Source: Unio delphinus | Lineage: Eukaryota > Mollusca > Bivalvia > Unionida > Unionidae | DNA length: 64,000 bases | Direction: 5' to 3' | Assembly (NCBI GenBank): GCA_029339505.1 | Contig: JAQISU010000231.1 | Coordinates: 1,700,001-1,764,000 of the forward strand | Shown here: in pieces, positions 1-8,550 of the stretch | Position numbering within the stretch: the stretch's first letter is position 1 | How the letters are laid out: each line of letters opens with the position of its first letter | The notes under the pieces: model-generated | Told to the model about the DNA's origin: nothing | What the model saw: only the letters and a program-made list of their open reading frames with translations | The model's database searches: none | Position numbers and translations under genes: made by a program

Positions 1-2
1 AT

Positions 3-209
3 AAATCACAAGTGCAAGTTTTAGCCAAACAGTTAGGAACACCTTGGCTAACTCATGCGTACGATGATGCCACTCAAACGCCACACGCCTATTTACTCGT
101 GGATTTAAAACCCACTACCCCTGATTATTTGCGATTTCGTACCGATTTGTTTCACGACTGGTGTCAAGACGGAGGACCTGTCGTGTACACGTCCTCCTCG
201 TCGACATAA
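3..209 (+). CDS. C-terminal fragment of an uncharacterised Polinton-type protein
   Basis: The reading frame is open to the left edge of the window, so this is the 3' end of a gene whose start lies outside; the GTG at 12 is not a convincing start. The fragment holds a hydrophobic-acidic stretch (HAYLLVDLKPTTPDYLRFRT) and a Ser/Thr-rich end. Its packing against the next capsid-module genes, same strand and similar base composition suggest it belongs to the Polinton-like element. I do not recognise a function. Confidence 0.55.
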   Translation, partial: KSQVQVLAKQLGTPWLTHAYDDATQTPHAYLLVDLKPTTPDYLRFRTDLFHDWCQDGGPVVYTSSSST

Positions 210-232
210 CACTATGAAGCACTAAAAAAATC

Positions 233-240
233 TATAAAAA
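233..240 (+). promoter_or_regulatory. TATA box of the first basic-protein gene
   Basis: TATAAAAA stands 46 bp before the ATG at 279 in a short A-rich spacer. A comparable box (ATAAAAG) stands about 55-61 bp before the ATGs at 1545 and 1892, so individual Polinton genes appear to have their own TATA promoters. Confidence 0.5.
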
Positions 241-278
241 CCTTGGGTTACTTTGACCTGGTCTCATACATCGTCAAC

Positions 279-1178
279 ATGACGTCCCTTCAGTCTCATC
301 TTCCCATCAAATTGATTCGTGCCTTGTACGGCATCAGTCGCGAAAAAAATCCACAAAGACGTGCTCACGTCTTAGAAGCCAGTCTCAAAGAAGTCTTACG
401 ATGGTTTACGGTGACAGCACGTCAAATACTGCAAGGCATCATTCACCTTCCACATCAAACCAAACGCTTTTTTGACAGAAACAAAGTAGCCTTGACGCAA
501 CTGGCCAATCCTCGCATTGACACTCACACCAAAAAGCAAATCATATTGAAACCTGGAGGCAGTGGTTCTCTAGGAGGTGTCATCATTCGTTCCCTTTTAA
601 AATGGGATCCCAATACTCCCAAAGTTCACCCCAAGAAGAAAACAAAAAAAGCCAAACAAGCCCCTAAGAAAAAGAACAAGGGTACCAAGACCAAAGCACA
701 GAAAAAGAAAAGTCCACAGAAAAAAGCGGTCACCCGCAAAAGAGGCACTTCGGCCAGGACACAACCTTACCTTCGTCAACCACGACCTGTAAGAAAAGAT
801 CTACAAGGACGTTTGGCAGGGACTACGTTGCCAGTAGCCTCAGGGGCTGCCACTTCTCCGTTGCGGGTGATGCCAGCCAAACCCAATTTGACACCCGTTT
901 TTCCTAATTTGATGAAACATTGGAAATCTGCGTCTCCCAAAACGTCTCCTCCACCGGAGACACCCTCGTCCACCTTAGCGTCAGTAGCAGCTGCTCATAA
1001 AGTACCTGCCCCCAAAGTCAAAGTCCAAGAAAGATCTGGCATGTTAAAGAGTTTACTAGATTTGTCCAAACAAGAACTGTCCCGATTGAGTCCATTGCGA
1101 ACTCCTTCACGACGTGTGTTACCTGCCATGAAGTTGATACGACGCAAAGATAATCAGTGGCGACGCATTCCAGTATAA
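279..1178 (+). CDS. Lys-rich basic virion/core-type protein of the Polinton-like element
   Basis: 299 aa. The first ATG of the frame (279) is chosen; upstream TTG at 243 would add 12 residues. Residues about 1-65 are a helical region. Residues about 70-110 carry the pattern RNKVALTQLANPRID, then KKQIIL and a Gly-rich hydrophobic stretch (GGSGSLGGVIIRSLL). That pattern, Arg/Leu helix then GG plus a hydrophobic segment, is familiar from small pX/pVI-like proteins of Polintons and adintoviruses. Residues about 120-160 are almost entirely Lys/Ala/Pro/Gly (nucleic-acid binding expected), followed by a Pro/Ser/Thr-rich tail. Probably a DNA-condensing or minor virion protein; this is inferred from composition and position, not from catalytic motifs. 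Confidence 0.6.
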   Translation: MTSLQSHLPIKLIRALYGISREKNPQRRAHVLEASLKEVLRWFTVTARQILQGIIHLPHQTKRFFDRNKVALTQLANPRIDTHTKKQIILKPGGSGSLGGVIIRSLLKWDPNTPKVHPKKKTKKAKQAPKKKNKGTKTKAQKKKSPQKKAVTRKRGTSARTQPYLRQPRPVRKDLQGRLAGTTLPVASGAATSPLRVMPAKPNLTPVFPNLMKHWKSASPKTSPPPETPSSTLASVAAAHKVPAPKVKVQERSGMLKSLLDLSKQELSRLSPLRTPSRRVLPAMKLIRRKDNQWRRIPV

Positions 1179-1243
1179 AAATATGACTTGAAAACCACGA
1201 TGTCAATCAGTATTTTTTCTGTACCACTGATGAACACTCAAGG

Positions 1244-1465
1244 ATGCCTCCTCAAAAACGTGCACACCATCACCCTCGACGTTCTACCGTCCAAAAAGGA
1301 AAAGGAACAAGACAATCTCGTCATCTCACCAAAAGCTTTAAAACCAAACATCAACGTCCTTCCCTCCAAAGACGTAGACCTTTAAAGAAAAAGAAAAGAC
1401 ACCAAAAAGGAGGATCCTTTGACAATTTTGGGAAACACATTGTTACCTTTTTGACAAAGCGCTAG
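1244..1465 (+). CDS. Small Arg/Lys-rich protein, paralogue 1 of a tandem trio
   Basis: 73 aa, extremely basic (His/Arg/Lys runs), ending with RHQKGGSFDNFGKHIVTFLTKR. It shares the plan of the next two genes: a basic N-terminus (PPQKRAHHHPRR here, SPRRKHFSTLHKGKKRKG and SPRKKHSYSPHKGKKRKG there), a KRQKKK-like patch, then GG and a short hydrophobic end. Likely a core or minor virion protein comparable with adenovirus pX/mu in role; assignment rests on composition and context. Confidence 0.5.
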   Translation: MPPQKRAHHHPRRSTVQKGKGTRQSRHLTKSFKTKHQRPSLQRRRPLKKKKRHQKGGSFDNFGKHIVTFLTKR

Positions 1466-1483
1466 TTCCCAAAAAAAAAGTAA

Positions 1484-1544
1484 ATAAAAGAGAGTGTATA
1501 CCAAGTCATTGACACTAGTGGTATTGTGAAACGAACAAGCAAAG
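1484..1544 (+). promoter_or_regulatory. Promoter/leader, first copy of a duplicated unit
   Basis: ATAAAAGAGAGTGTATACC begins at 1484, followed by a leader ending in GAAACGAACAAGCAAAG directly before ATG 1545. The same arrangement recurs at 1831-1891 before ATG 1892 with few changes. The shared TATA-like box and leader show that promoter plus gene were duplicated together. Confidence 0.6.
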
Positions 1545-1820
1545 ATGTCACCTCGCAGAAAACATTTTTCTACACTCCACAAAGGAAAGAAAAGGAAAGG
1601 ACGTTTAGCCAAACATCGACACGTTCTTCGTCAAAGGACACAAAAGAAAATACCCAAACGTCAAAAGAAAAAGAGAAGTCACCAAAGAGGAGGCATATTT
1701 ACTGGTTTTATTAAAGGTATGCAGAAACTAGACAAAGCAGCTAATAACCGAACTGGTATCTTTAGCCCTGCTTTTGAGGATTTAGCGAAGCATGCCGTTA
1801 CCTTTTGGAGAAGCCAATAG
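1545..1820 (+). CDS. Small basic virion-type protein, paralogue 2 of a tandem trio
   Basis: 91 aa. The N-terminus (MSPRRKHFSTLHKGKKRKG) is nearly that of the next gene, and KHRHVLRQ...KRQKKKRSHQRGG recurs there too. After the GG comes a moderately hydrophobic segment (IFTGFIKGMQKL) and a tail ending HAVTFWRSQ, similar to the HIVTFLTKR end of paralogue 1. The protein looks like a shortened version of paralogue 3 lacking its central Cys-containing domain. Role as a DNA-binding or membrane-active minor virion protein is inferred. Confidence 0.55.
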   Translation: MSPRRKHFSTLHKGKKRKGRLAKHRHVLRQRTQKKIPKRQKKKRSHQRGGIFTGFIKGMQKLDKAANNRTGIFSPAFEDLAKHAVTFWRSQ

Positions 1821-1830
1821 GAAAAAGAAG

Positions 1831-1891
1831 ATAAAAGAGGGTGTGTACCAAGTCTTTGACATCAGTGTATTTCTGAAACGAACAAGCAAAG
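1831..1891 (+). promoter_or_regulatory. Promoter/leader, second copy of the duplicated unit
   Basis: ATAAAAGAGGGTGTGTACC begins at 1831; the leader ends GAAACGAACAAGCAAAG before ATG 1892, as in the copy at 1484-1544. Confidence 0.6.
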
Positions 1892-2323
1892 ATGTCACCT
1901 CGCAAAAAACATTCTTATTCACCCCACAAAGGAAAGAAAAGGAAAGGACTACCTCCTCGTTTAGCCAAACACGGAGACGTGTTGTCCGTCCTGTCCAAAG
2001 CCTCTCCGTCCATGCGAAAACAAATCATTAAAACAGCCTCCAAAGATGTCATCGATACCGTGTGTGAATGTTGTTTGAATGTTTTGAAAGGCACGATACC
2101 TTTGTCTCCACACAAGAAAAAATGCTTATCCAAACATCGACACGTTCTTCGTCAAATGGTTCAAAAGAAAATATCCGTCCGTCAAAAGAAAAAGATGTTG
2201 GTGCAACGCGGAGGATTTTTACCCTTTCTTGCTCCTTTGTTGACAGGCATAATACCAGGTTTGCTACAAGGGGTGACCCAAGGGATATCCCAAGGGTTTA
2301 ACCAAGGGATGGGTAGAAGATAA
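1892..2323 (+). CDS. pX/pVI-like basic protein with Cys domain and Gly-hydrophobic tail, paralogue 3
   Basis: 143 aa, the most complete of the trio. Order: basic N-terminus (1-28); a helical middle (about 35-75: SKASPSMRKQIIKTA, then VCECCLNVLKG) typical of a conserved Polinton/adintovirus small protein; a second basic stretch with KHRHVLRQ and RQKKK; then QRGGFLPFLAPLLTGIIPGL followed by repeated (V/I)(T/S)QG. The RGGFLPFL-type hydrophobic end is characteristic of small virion proteins of this virus group and may be membrane-active. The Cys cluster (CECC) is absent from paralogues 1 and 2. Confidence 0.65.
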   Translation: MSPRKKHSYSPHKGKKRKGLPPRLAKHGDVLSVLSKASPSMRKQIIKTASKDVIDTVCECCLNVLKGTIPLSPHKKKCLSKHRHVLRQMVQKKISVRQKKKMLVQRGGFLPFLAPLLTGIIPGLLQGVTQGISQGFNQGMGRR

Positions 2324-2371
2324 AAGGACACTATGGAGCACCACAATCTCAGACATAACCTTTGAAAGCCC

Positions 2372-3061
2372 ATGGAAGGACGAAAACTAACTTTGGTTCC
2401 TTACAAACGATGGATGGAATACCATCATTGGCAAGAACAACGATCCCCCCATTTACCGCCCAATCCCAATTTGGCTGAGATGTCGCAATTACAACACGAA
2501 TTGCAATCCTTGATCCATTGCCACGATTTATCCGAAACCGAAAAATCACAAAAGTACGGTCAACTCTTGAAACGGCTACAACTCTTTCATCAGAAAGCTG
2601 TGGAACAAACAGCTCAACCCACTTTGTCCGATTTTAAGGCTCTAATGAATAACCCGGCACCCTCACCCTCACCCTCTACAGCAGTTAAAACAGACGTTAC
2701 CCCACCATTACCCAAGGAAGAAGAACCCCATGATCTCTTTCAAACACCTACTGCTACTCCCATTCCGAGTAAGATTGCTGCTTCCTTGTTGACCCCTTCC
2801 CCCACTCCCCCACGAGAAGAACTCAAAACTTGGGTTAAAAAGATGATGGCTACTCCTTCTTCGACAGATGTGAAAAAGAAAGAAAGGAAACCAGAAGTGA
2901 GAAAAGAAAAGAAGGCCAAAGAAGCTATCCCATTACCTCCGCCACCACCATTACCCTCGACGTCAACTCCTGTGGCACATCGGACACGTAAAACCGTTTC
3001 CAAACAACCCGCATTTCGTCCCGCCCAAAGCAATATCCTCGAAGAGTGGGTCCCTTATTAA
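2372..3061 (+). CDS. Conserved Polinton/adintovirus protein of unknown function
   Basis: 229 aa. The N-terminus reads LTLVPYKRWMEY, a pattern (LVPY, aromatic-rich, then a helical pair near residues 35-75 with EKSQKYGQLLKRLQLF) seen in a widespread uncharacterised Polinton protein. The middle and end are low-complexity Pro/Ser/Thr/Lys sequence with runs such as PLPPPPPLP, and the C-terminus is acidic-aromatic (EEWVPY). It sits directly before the integrase (ATG 9 bp after this stop). Likely structural or packaging-related by context; no enzymatic motif seen. Confidence 0.55.
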   Translation: MEGRKLTLVPYKRWMEYHHWQEQRSPHLPPNPNLAEMSQLQHELQSLIHCHDLSETEKSQKYGQLLKRLQLFHQKAVEQTAQPTLSDFKALMNNPAPSPSPSTAVKTDVTPPLPKEEEPHDLFQTPTATPIPSKIAASLLTPSPTPPREELKTWVKKMMATPSSTDVKKKERKPEVRKEKKAKEAIPLPPPPPLPSTSTPVAHRTRKTVSKQPAFRPAQSNILEEWVPY

Positions 3062-3069
3062 CGAAAACC

Positions 3070-4182
3070 ATGGAGAAGGTCTTAGCCAGCATTTACTACG
3101 ATCCAGCTCACCCTGCAGGTTACGGAGGCATTCAGAAATTGTATCGTGCTGCCAAAACTCGCCTGAAAAAGCTCCGTTTACCAGCAGTACAACGATGGTT
3201 ACAAGAACAAGCGACGTACACTTTACACAAACCCATTCGACGAAAATTTCACAGAAGTCGCACTCAAGTGGAAGGCATCGATCATCAATGGCAAGCCGAT
3301 TTAGCTGATGTCTCTCATTTAGCCACCTACAACCGTGGCTACAAATATTTGTTTTGTGTCATCGACGTCTTTTCTAAATTTGCCTGGGTCGTACCATTGA
3401 CATCCAAATCGAGCGGAGAGTTAGTACGAGCTTTGCAACTGGTGTTGAAACAAAGCGGTCGTCACCCTCTTCGATGGCAAACCGACAAAGGCACCGAATT
3501 TCTGAACCAAGCTTTCCAACGAGAATTAAAAAAACGTGACATTCATTTTTTCACCACCGAAAATCCTGAAACCAAAGCCAGTATCGTGGAACGTTTTCAA
3601 CGTACCTTGAAAGAACGCATGTGGAAATATTTTACACATCAACACACTCTCAAGTACATCGACGTCTTACCACACTTAGTCCAAGCCTACAATCAATCTT
3701 ACCATAGAAGCATTGGACGTGCCCCACAAGAGGTGACACCTGACAACGAAGTCACTGTTTTTGAGCGTCTGTTTGGTACGTCCCGGACGAGGGCTGTCCC
3801 CAAGAAAGGTAGAGAAGTGTTAACCACGAGAGATTGGGTACGCATTGGCAAAACCAAACGCACTTTCGACAAAGGTTACTTACCCAACTGGACCACCGAA
3901 TTGTTTCGTGTTACTGGACGAGTGCGCGATCGTCATCCTACCGTCCATAAATTGGAAGACATGAACGGAGAAGTATTAAAAGGAACATTTTACTTGCCTG
4001 AGTTACAACGTGTTACCAAAAAAGAAGACGACGTGTACGACATTGAAAGCATTCTCGAACGAAGAACCCGTAAAGTAGGAAAACGTCGTGTCAAAGAAGT
4101 CAAAGTACGTTGGAAAGGATATCCTCCTAGTTTTGATTCTTGGATTGACGCTTCGCAAGTCATCGACTATAAAAAGAAGTAA
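3070..4182 (+). CDS. Retroviral-type integrase of a Polinton-like element (DD35E, chromodomain)
   Basis: 370 aa from ATG 3070. The catalytic core has D77 (WQADLAD), D139 (WQTDKGTEF) and E174 (SIVERFQRTLKE); the 35-residue D-to-E spacing is the DD35E signature of rve integrases. Upstream lies a short helical region without the full HHCC pattern. The C-terminus (about 320-367) is a chromodomain: YDIESILERR, VRWKGYP and SWIDASQVID. The enzyme joins linear element DNA to host chromatin. All three acidic residues are present and the frame is intact. The stop lies 5 bp before the next ATG, as in the compact virion-gene block of Polintons/adintoviruses. Confidence 0.93.
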   Translation: MEKVLASIYYDPAHPAGYGGIQKLYRAAKTRLKKLRLPAVQRWLQEQATYTLHKPIRRKFHRSRTQVEGIDHQWQADLADVSHLATYNRGYKYLFCVIDVFSKFAWVVPLTSKSSGELVRALQLVLKQSGRHPLRWQTDKGTEFLNQAFQRELKKRDIHFFTTENPETKASIVERFQRTLKERMWKYFTHQHTLKYIDVLPHLVQAYNQSYHRSIGRAPQEVTPDNEVTVFERLFGTSRTRAVPKKGREVLTTRDWVRIGKTKRTFDKGYLPNWTTELFRVTGRVRDRHPTVHKLEDMNGEVLKGTFYLPELQRVTKKEDDVYDIESILERRTRKVGKRRVKEVKVRWKGYPPSFDSWIDASQVIDYKKK

Positions 4183-4187
4183 CCATC

Positions 4188-4607
4188 ATGCCCTTCAATA
4201 CAGCTTCAGCAACCACAGTGACTACTCCTTCACCCACGTCATCTCTGCAAGATTTACAAAAGCAACCCTTGTGGGTGTGGTGTGGAGAACGTGTCCCTAA
4301 AACGCAAATCGTTTTTTTCTGTCAAATCTTTGTGGTATATTGTGTCATTGGTGCAGCCATTGCTAATTTGAGTTTGCAACAAGGAGACAAACAATTGTGG
4401 ACCATTTTACTCAGCAGTTGCATCGGGTATCTTCTTCCCAATCCTTCCCTGAAATACTCTTACAACGGGAACAACAGTAACAATATTGGGAGTCTGGCGG
4501 CCAACGTTAGTCCTTCTCCTGACAGTCACCCTTCCAATCACAATCCTCTTTTAGATACTCCTTTAACCTCGAGTGACTCCTCGGACAGAAGAACATTGGA
4601 AATATGA
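4188..4607 (+). CDS. Small two-helix membrane protein of the Polinton-like element
   Basis: 139 aa. After a Thr/Ser-rich N-terminus comes WCGERVPKTQIVFFCQIF and a strongly hydrophobic segment at about 41-62, then about 70-88 (LWTILLSSCIGYLLPNPS), and a Ser/Asn/Pro-rich tail. The VPKxxIVFFCQ...SSCIGYLLPNP pattern is that of a small membrane protein recurring in Polintons beside the integrase and penton genes. The stop overlaps the penton start (ATGA, 4604-4607). Function unknown. Confidence 0.6.
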   Translation: MPFNTASATTVTTPSPTSSLQDLQKQPLWVWCGERVPKTQIVFFCQIFVVYCVIGAAIANLSLQQGDKQLWTILLSSCIGYLLPNPSLKYSYNGNNSNNIGSLAANVSPSPDSHPSNHNPLLDTPLTSSDSSDRRTLEI

Positions 4608-5533
4608 ACAACACTATTAACCAATTTTACTTAACGTTACCCAGTGACAGTTCCATGGAGGTGTTTCCTAACAACACATTGTGTTGTTACACGTCTAAAT
4701 TACCTCAAGCCATGCATTTGGATCAAGATGATCACTGGGAAGCAGCTTTAGTGGAAATAATACACCCGACACAAATCAAAAACATCGTCGAAAATCAAAA
4801 CTTTTTCACAGTTGAAGTGTACGACAAGCAATTGCAACAAGCCTTAGATGAACGAGGCATCACTGGCATTGACAACAAGAAATCAGATGGACCCGCAACT
4901 AAACAACTGTCCACTCATGTGTTGACCATTCCTGCAGGCTACTATTTTAGTGGTCAACATTTAGTGACTACGATTGCAAGCAGGTTCAATGTTGTGTTTG
5001 GTAAACCCCTGGTCAAAATCAAAGAAAGTGTTACCTTTGAGTACATTAAAGTGGCTCGCCGCTTCATGATCAAATTTTCAGAGAAGAAAATAATAGCCAT
5101 TACCTTTTGTCCTGAATTGTTTGATATCTTAGGTGGAGACCTCAAGATGCTCCCGAACAAAAAAGAAATACCAGGCATATCCAGTAACTTGGATTTTACC
5201 AAATATTTTCGATCCCCTGTAGAAATGAACCAAGGACTCAATTTGATGTTTGTGTACTCCGATGTGGTGGAGTACAATGTGGTAGGACACACCTCTGTAC
5301 CGTTACTGCGTGTCATTCCTTTCAAAGTAGATACTACTCCCGCTGACGAGGAAGGTGGAAATACCTATCACGTTCACCGCGAATTTGTGCATCCTCATTA
5401 TTTACCCGTCAGTAAGTCGTATTTTGACAGTGTCAACATTACTATAAAAGGAGAACTAGGTCAAAATATTCCATTTACCAAAGGGAAAGTCACAGTGAAA
5501 CTCCATTTTCAAAAACGATTCTCCAACCACTGA
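4604..5533 (+). CDS. Penton-like minor capsid protein (single jelly-roll)
   Basis: 309 aa, starting inside the previous stop (ATGA overlap). The N-terminus FYLTLPSDSSMEVFPNNT (8-25), then YTSKLP and HWEAALVEIIHP (about 44-55), is the signature start of Polinton/adintovirus penton-like proteins. The rest is beta-rich without catalytic motifs and ends VTVKLHFQKRF. Length agrees with the family. It would occupy capsid vertices with the hexon-like protein encoded at 6010. Confidence 0.85.
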   Translation: MNNTINQFYLTLPSDSSMEVFPNNTLCCYTSKLPQAMHLDQDDHWEAALVEIIHPTQIKNIVENQNFFTVEVYDKQLQQALDERGITGIDNKKSDGPATKQLSTHVLTIPAGYYFSGQHLVTTIASRFNVVFGKPLVKIKESVTFEYIKVARRFMIKFSEKKIIAITFCPELFDILGGDLKMLPNKKEIPGISSNLDFTKYFRSPVEMNQGLNLMFVYSDVVEYNVVGHTSVPLLRVIPFKVDTTPADEEGGNTYHVHREFVHPHYLPVSKSYFDSVNITIKGELGQNIPFTKGKVTVKLHFQKRFSNH

Positions 5534-5540
5534 AAAAGTG

Positions 5541-5981
5541 ATGTATCCTGTGTACCAAGGAGTCACTCGACAACGAGGACATGGTTTAGGAGATATGTTT
5601 AAATCAGCCTTTCGTTCCGTGGTCCCTGTTTTAAAACCAATGGTGACACGAGGATTGCACACCTTAAAAGATGCCGCATTGACTCACGGCAAAGATTTTC
5701 TTTACAATGTTCTCATTGACAAACAAAACCCTAAAGAAGCTTTTTTGAGAGCAGGCAAAAATACCTTGCTGCAAACGGGTAAAGAGCTTTTGGGTCGACG
5801 AGAAAGTCCTATAAATGCTCTGAACGGTACCGAGTCTAACATTCCTACTTCCCTGACGACACAGCAAGGACAAGGTAGAAAGCGTCGACGAAGGCACCCT
5901 TTCAAAAGTCTCCGTACCTCAAAAGTTCGAAAGACAAAGAAAAAAAGAACCGCTCGAGACTTAGACATTTTTGATTATTAA
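5541..5981 (+). CDS. pVI/pX-like minor virion protein
   Basis: 146 aa; ATG 5541 is preferred to GTG 5538. The N-terminus has a Gly-rich amphipathic pattern (GHGLGDMFKSAFRSVVPVLK), typical of a conserved Polinton protein thought to resemble adenovirus protein VI (membrane-lytic helix). Then come helical segments and a very basic C-terminus (RKRRRRH, KVRKTKKKR). It lies between the penton and hexon genes; the hexon ATG follows the stop by 28 bp. Function by analogy only. Confidence 0.65.
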   Translation: MYPVYQGVTRQRGHGLGDMFKSAFRSVVPVLKPMVTRGLHTLKDAALTHGKDFLYNVLIDKQNPKEAFLRAGKNTLLQTGKELLGRRESPINALNGTESNIPTSLTTQQGQGRKRRRRHPFKSLRTSKVRKTKKKRTARDLDIFDY

Positions 5982-6009
5982 AAGTGAAGAAAAAAAACCT
6001 AAAGAAAAA

Positions 6010-7350
6010 ATGATGCACCAAGAATCTTGTGCCTGTTCCAAGTCGGAACTGGATCTCTTTGCCATGCCACCCACGATGATGACCATGCAAGAAGCTCAAT
6101 GGGTCGAATTTCATCCCGTCTCCTCTTTGACGGATTCAGCTCCCATCGAGTTTGAAATCAAAGGACAACCCGAAGATTACATCGATCTCAACAACAGTTA
6201 CTTGTATTTGAAACTGAAAGTAAGCAAAACAGACAACACCAATCCAGGAGCCAATGATAGAGTAGCTCCTGTCAACAATTTCATGCATTCCTTGTTCAGC
6301 GATGTGGATTTGTACATGAATAACAAACTGATCAGCAGTAGCATGGATACTTACCCTTACCGAGCGTACCTCGAAAATCTCTTGACGTACGGAAAAGAAG
6401 CCAAGAACACTCATCTAGATGCTTGCGTGGTATGGAAACCTGACACTGCAGATAAGTTTAACGACACAGCCTTGCCCGTAGCAGCAGCTGCTGATGGCAG
6501 CGCTCCTGCCGATCCTCACAATGAAGGTTTTAACGAGCGTCGAAAGAAAATTTTGCAAGGACGTAGTTTAGAACTGTTCGATCGTTTGCATTTGGACATG
6601 TGGTTTCAAGAGAAGTATTTGCTGAACGGAGTAGATATTCGCTTGAGACTGAATCGAAGTAGTACTGCTTTCCATTTGATGGCTCATGCCAACGAATACA
6701 AAACCATTATCCAAGAAGCCAGGTTATACGTACGTCGCGTGGAAGTGTTACCTAAAGTGGGAAATGATATCAGTCACACTTTGAGCAGAACGACAGCCAA
6801 GTATCCGATACGACGCGTGGAAGTCAAAACTTTCACCATTGCCGCTGGACTCCGATCTAAGATCGAAGATCATCTGTTCCAAGGACAGTTACCCAAACGT
6901 TTATTCATTGGTATCGTCAGCAATGCAGCCCTCAATGGTGCCCACGATGAAAATCCTTTCCAGTTTAAGCACTGCAGAGTATCCAAAATTGAAGTCAGTC
7001 GCGATGGCAAAACTTTGTGTACCAGACCCTTCGAACCCGACTTTGGCGAACAGAAAAATTACTTGAGGTCGTACTTGTCACTGTACGAAGCCACAGGACA
7101 GTTAGGAACCAACACCAGTCACGGTATTTCCTACGACGACTATGCAAGAGGTTACACGTTGTGGGCTTTTGATTTCACTCCAGACCAAGGCAGCGACGAG
7201 GGACATTTCCACCCTATAAAATCTGGGCAACTGCGTGTGGAACTTCAGTTTGCAGCACCTCTTCCCGAAACGGTGAATATCATTCTGTATGCTGAATTCG
7301 ATAATACCATAGAAATTAACAGTTTGAGAGAAGTCATTCTAGACTATTAG
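6010..7350 (+). CDS. Hexon-like double jelly-roll major capsid protein
   Basis: 446 aa from the ATG pair at 6010/6013; an upstream TTG at 5971 is a weaker start within the previous stop region. The N-terminal Cys pair (CACSKSELDLF) is followed by EAQWVEFHPVSSLTDSAPIE and YIDLNNSYLYLKLKV, hallmark segments of Polinton/adintovirus major capsid proteins. Later segments, including DVDLYMNNKLIS, PYRAYLENLLTYG and FHPIKSGQLRVELQF, also fit. Length is about that of the family. Intact frame with no inner stop. Forms the pseudo-hexameric capsomers of an icosahedral virion. Confidence 0.92.
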   Translation: MMHQESCACSKSELDLFAMPPTMMTMQEAQWVEFHPVSSLTDSAPIEFEIKGQPEDYIDLNNSYLYLKLKVSKTDNTNPGANDRVAPVNNFMHSLFSDVDLYMNNKLISSSMDTYPYRAYLENLLTYGKEAKNTHLDACVVWKPDTADKFNDTALPVAAAADGSAPADPHNEGFNERRKKILQGRSLELFDRLHLDMWFQEKYLLNGVDIRLRLNRSSTAFHLMAHANEYKTIIQEARLYVRRVEVLPKVGNDISHTLSRTTAKYPIRRVEVKTFTIAAGLRSKIEDHLFQGQLPKRLFIGIVSNAALNGAHDENPFQFKHCRVSKIEVSRDGKTLCTRPFEPDFGEQKNYLRSYLSLYEATGQLGTNTSHGISYDDYARGYTLWAFDFTPDQGSDEGHFHPIKSGQLRVELQFAAPLPETVNIILYAEFDNTIEINSLREVILDY

Positions 7351-7355
7351 ACATT

Positions 7356-7853
7356 ATGGAAGACCCTTGTCCTTCTTTGAATAGTGGAGAATCCATGGAA
7401 TGGGAGGTTACAGAAAAAGCAGAACCCCAAGACCAAAAAGAAGAAGTAGTGATCATGCAATCCAGATGGTCAGAACAGGAACAACAGTTAGTGGCTTGTT
7501 TTGCACAACACTTGGAAGATACAATGAGGGACCTGATTAAAAAAGATTGTTATGGATGTCAAATCGATCATCCCAGTCAAATTCAACACGATAAATGTAT
7601 GATGATGAGTCAAGAAGAAAAATTGGACAATTATCTGAACGAAGCTTGGAGTCTCATCTCCGAAGAAGACGTGTTACTTCAGTGGTATAAAGGCTTACGT
7701 GATCATTCCTCTCCTCCATTGTTTGCTCGAGAAATCGATCGCATCGAAGCTCTCTTGGCCAAAAGTAAAGAGACGAAGCAAACCATCAGTTACTTGTCAG
7801 ACCGTTTCAAACAAAAAGTCTGGATTGAATTGATGACTTATTATCACCAGTGA
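7356..7853 (+). CDS. Conserved Cys-rich Polinton protein of unknown function
   Basis: 165 aa. After an acidic N-terminus the core has DCYGCQIDHPSQIQHDKC (about 65-82), a C-x2-C...H...C cluster that may bind metal, then helices (EEKLDNYLNEAW, REIDRIEALLAKSK). This CxxC-(D/N)HPSQ-xHxC pattern marks a protein often found near the capsid genes of Polintons and adintoviruses. The gene starts 5 bp after the capsid stop. I know no established function. Confidence 0.55.
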   Translation: MEDPCPSLNSGESMEWEVTEKAEPQDQKEEVVIMQSRWSEQEQQLVACFAQHLEDTMRDLIKKDCYGCQIDHPSQIQHDKCMMMSQEEKLDNYLNEAWSLISEEDVLLQWYKGLRDHSSPPLFAREIDRIEALLAKSKETKQTISYLSDRFKQKVWIELMTYYHQ

Positions 7854-7892
7854 AGAAAGGAGAGAAAAACACAAGGCGACACAAAACAAAAA

Positions 7893-8450
7893 ATGGATAC
7901 CTGGGAACTTTATTATCTTTTGAACCGTAGTTCGTACACTGCTTCTTGGAATCCTGTGGTGTGTGCTAAAGATGAACTACCTCATCGCAAACCTCAAGAG
8001 AATCAAGCTTATGTCATCAACACAGATGACAGTCATCTTCCAGGAACTCACTGGGTAGCTGTCTACTTTCCTCAAAAGGGTTGTGCGGAGTATTTTGATT
8101 CGTATGGATTGCCTCCTTTCGAAGATGATATCATTGACTTTATGAGAAGAAATGCTCAGACGACACGATTCAATAATGTGAAATTACAAAGCACAGATTC
8201 TATGGTGTGTGGACAATATTGTATCTATTATCTGCATCATCGCAGTCTTGGATATTCTTTAGAACATTTAGTGACTTATTTTGATCGTCATTCGTCTCGA
8301 AACGATGACAAAGTAGATCGATGGTTTTGTGACCATTATGGTTATCTGTTGTCTTTAGCTAGGAAACGTAGTGTACATCAATCGCTCAATGATTTCCAAC
8401 AGTGGAAATCTCAATTTAATTCACAACGTTGTCAACCATGTCAAAGATAA
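7893..8450 (+). CDS. Adenain-like cysteine protease (virion maturation)
   Basis: 185 aa. Family C5-type catalytic pattern: H53 in GTHWVAVYF, D69 in EYFDSYGLPP (Glu/Asp position), Q99 and C106 in KLQSTDSMVCGQYCIYYL; the Q-to-C spacing of 7 matches adenain. Length is close to adenovirus protease. It would cleave minor virion precursors during maturation. It ends the recognisable capsid module and is followed by a polyadenylation signal at 8548. Confidence 0.9.
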   Translation: MDTWELYYLLNRSSYTASWNPVVCAKDELPHRKPQENQAYVINTDDSHLPGTHWVAVYFPQKGCAEYFDSYGLPPFEDDIIDFMRRNAQTTRFNNVKLQSTDSMVCGQYCIYYLHHRSLGYSLEHLVTYFDRHSSRNDDKVDRWFCDHYGYLLSLARKRSVHQSLNDFQQWKSQFNSQRCQPCQR

Positions 8451-8476
8451 TGTATTGGTGTTATGGAAGAAAAAAA

Positions 8477-8550
8477 ATGTTTGTTCTTTGAAATAATGTT
8501 TGTTCTTTGAAATAATGTTTGTTCTTTGAAATAATGTTTGTTATTTGAAT
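8477..8550. repeat. Short tandem repeat after the protease gene
   Basis: Four head-to-tail copies of a 19-bp unit (core TGTTTGTTCTTTGAAATAA), the last degenerate. The copies bring several AATAA-like words into the 3' flank of the protease. Such repeats often lie near Polinton ends, but I cannot see the terminal inverted repeat. Confidence 0.8.
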
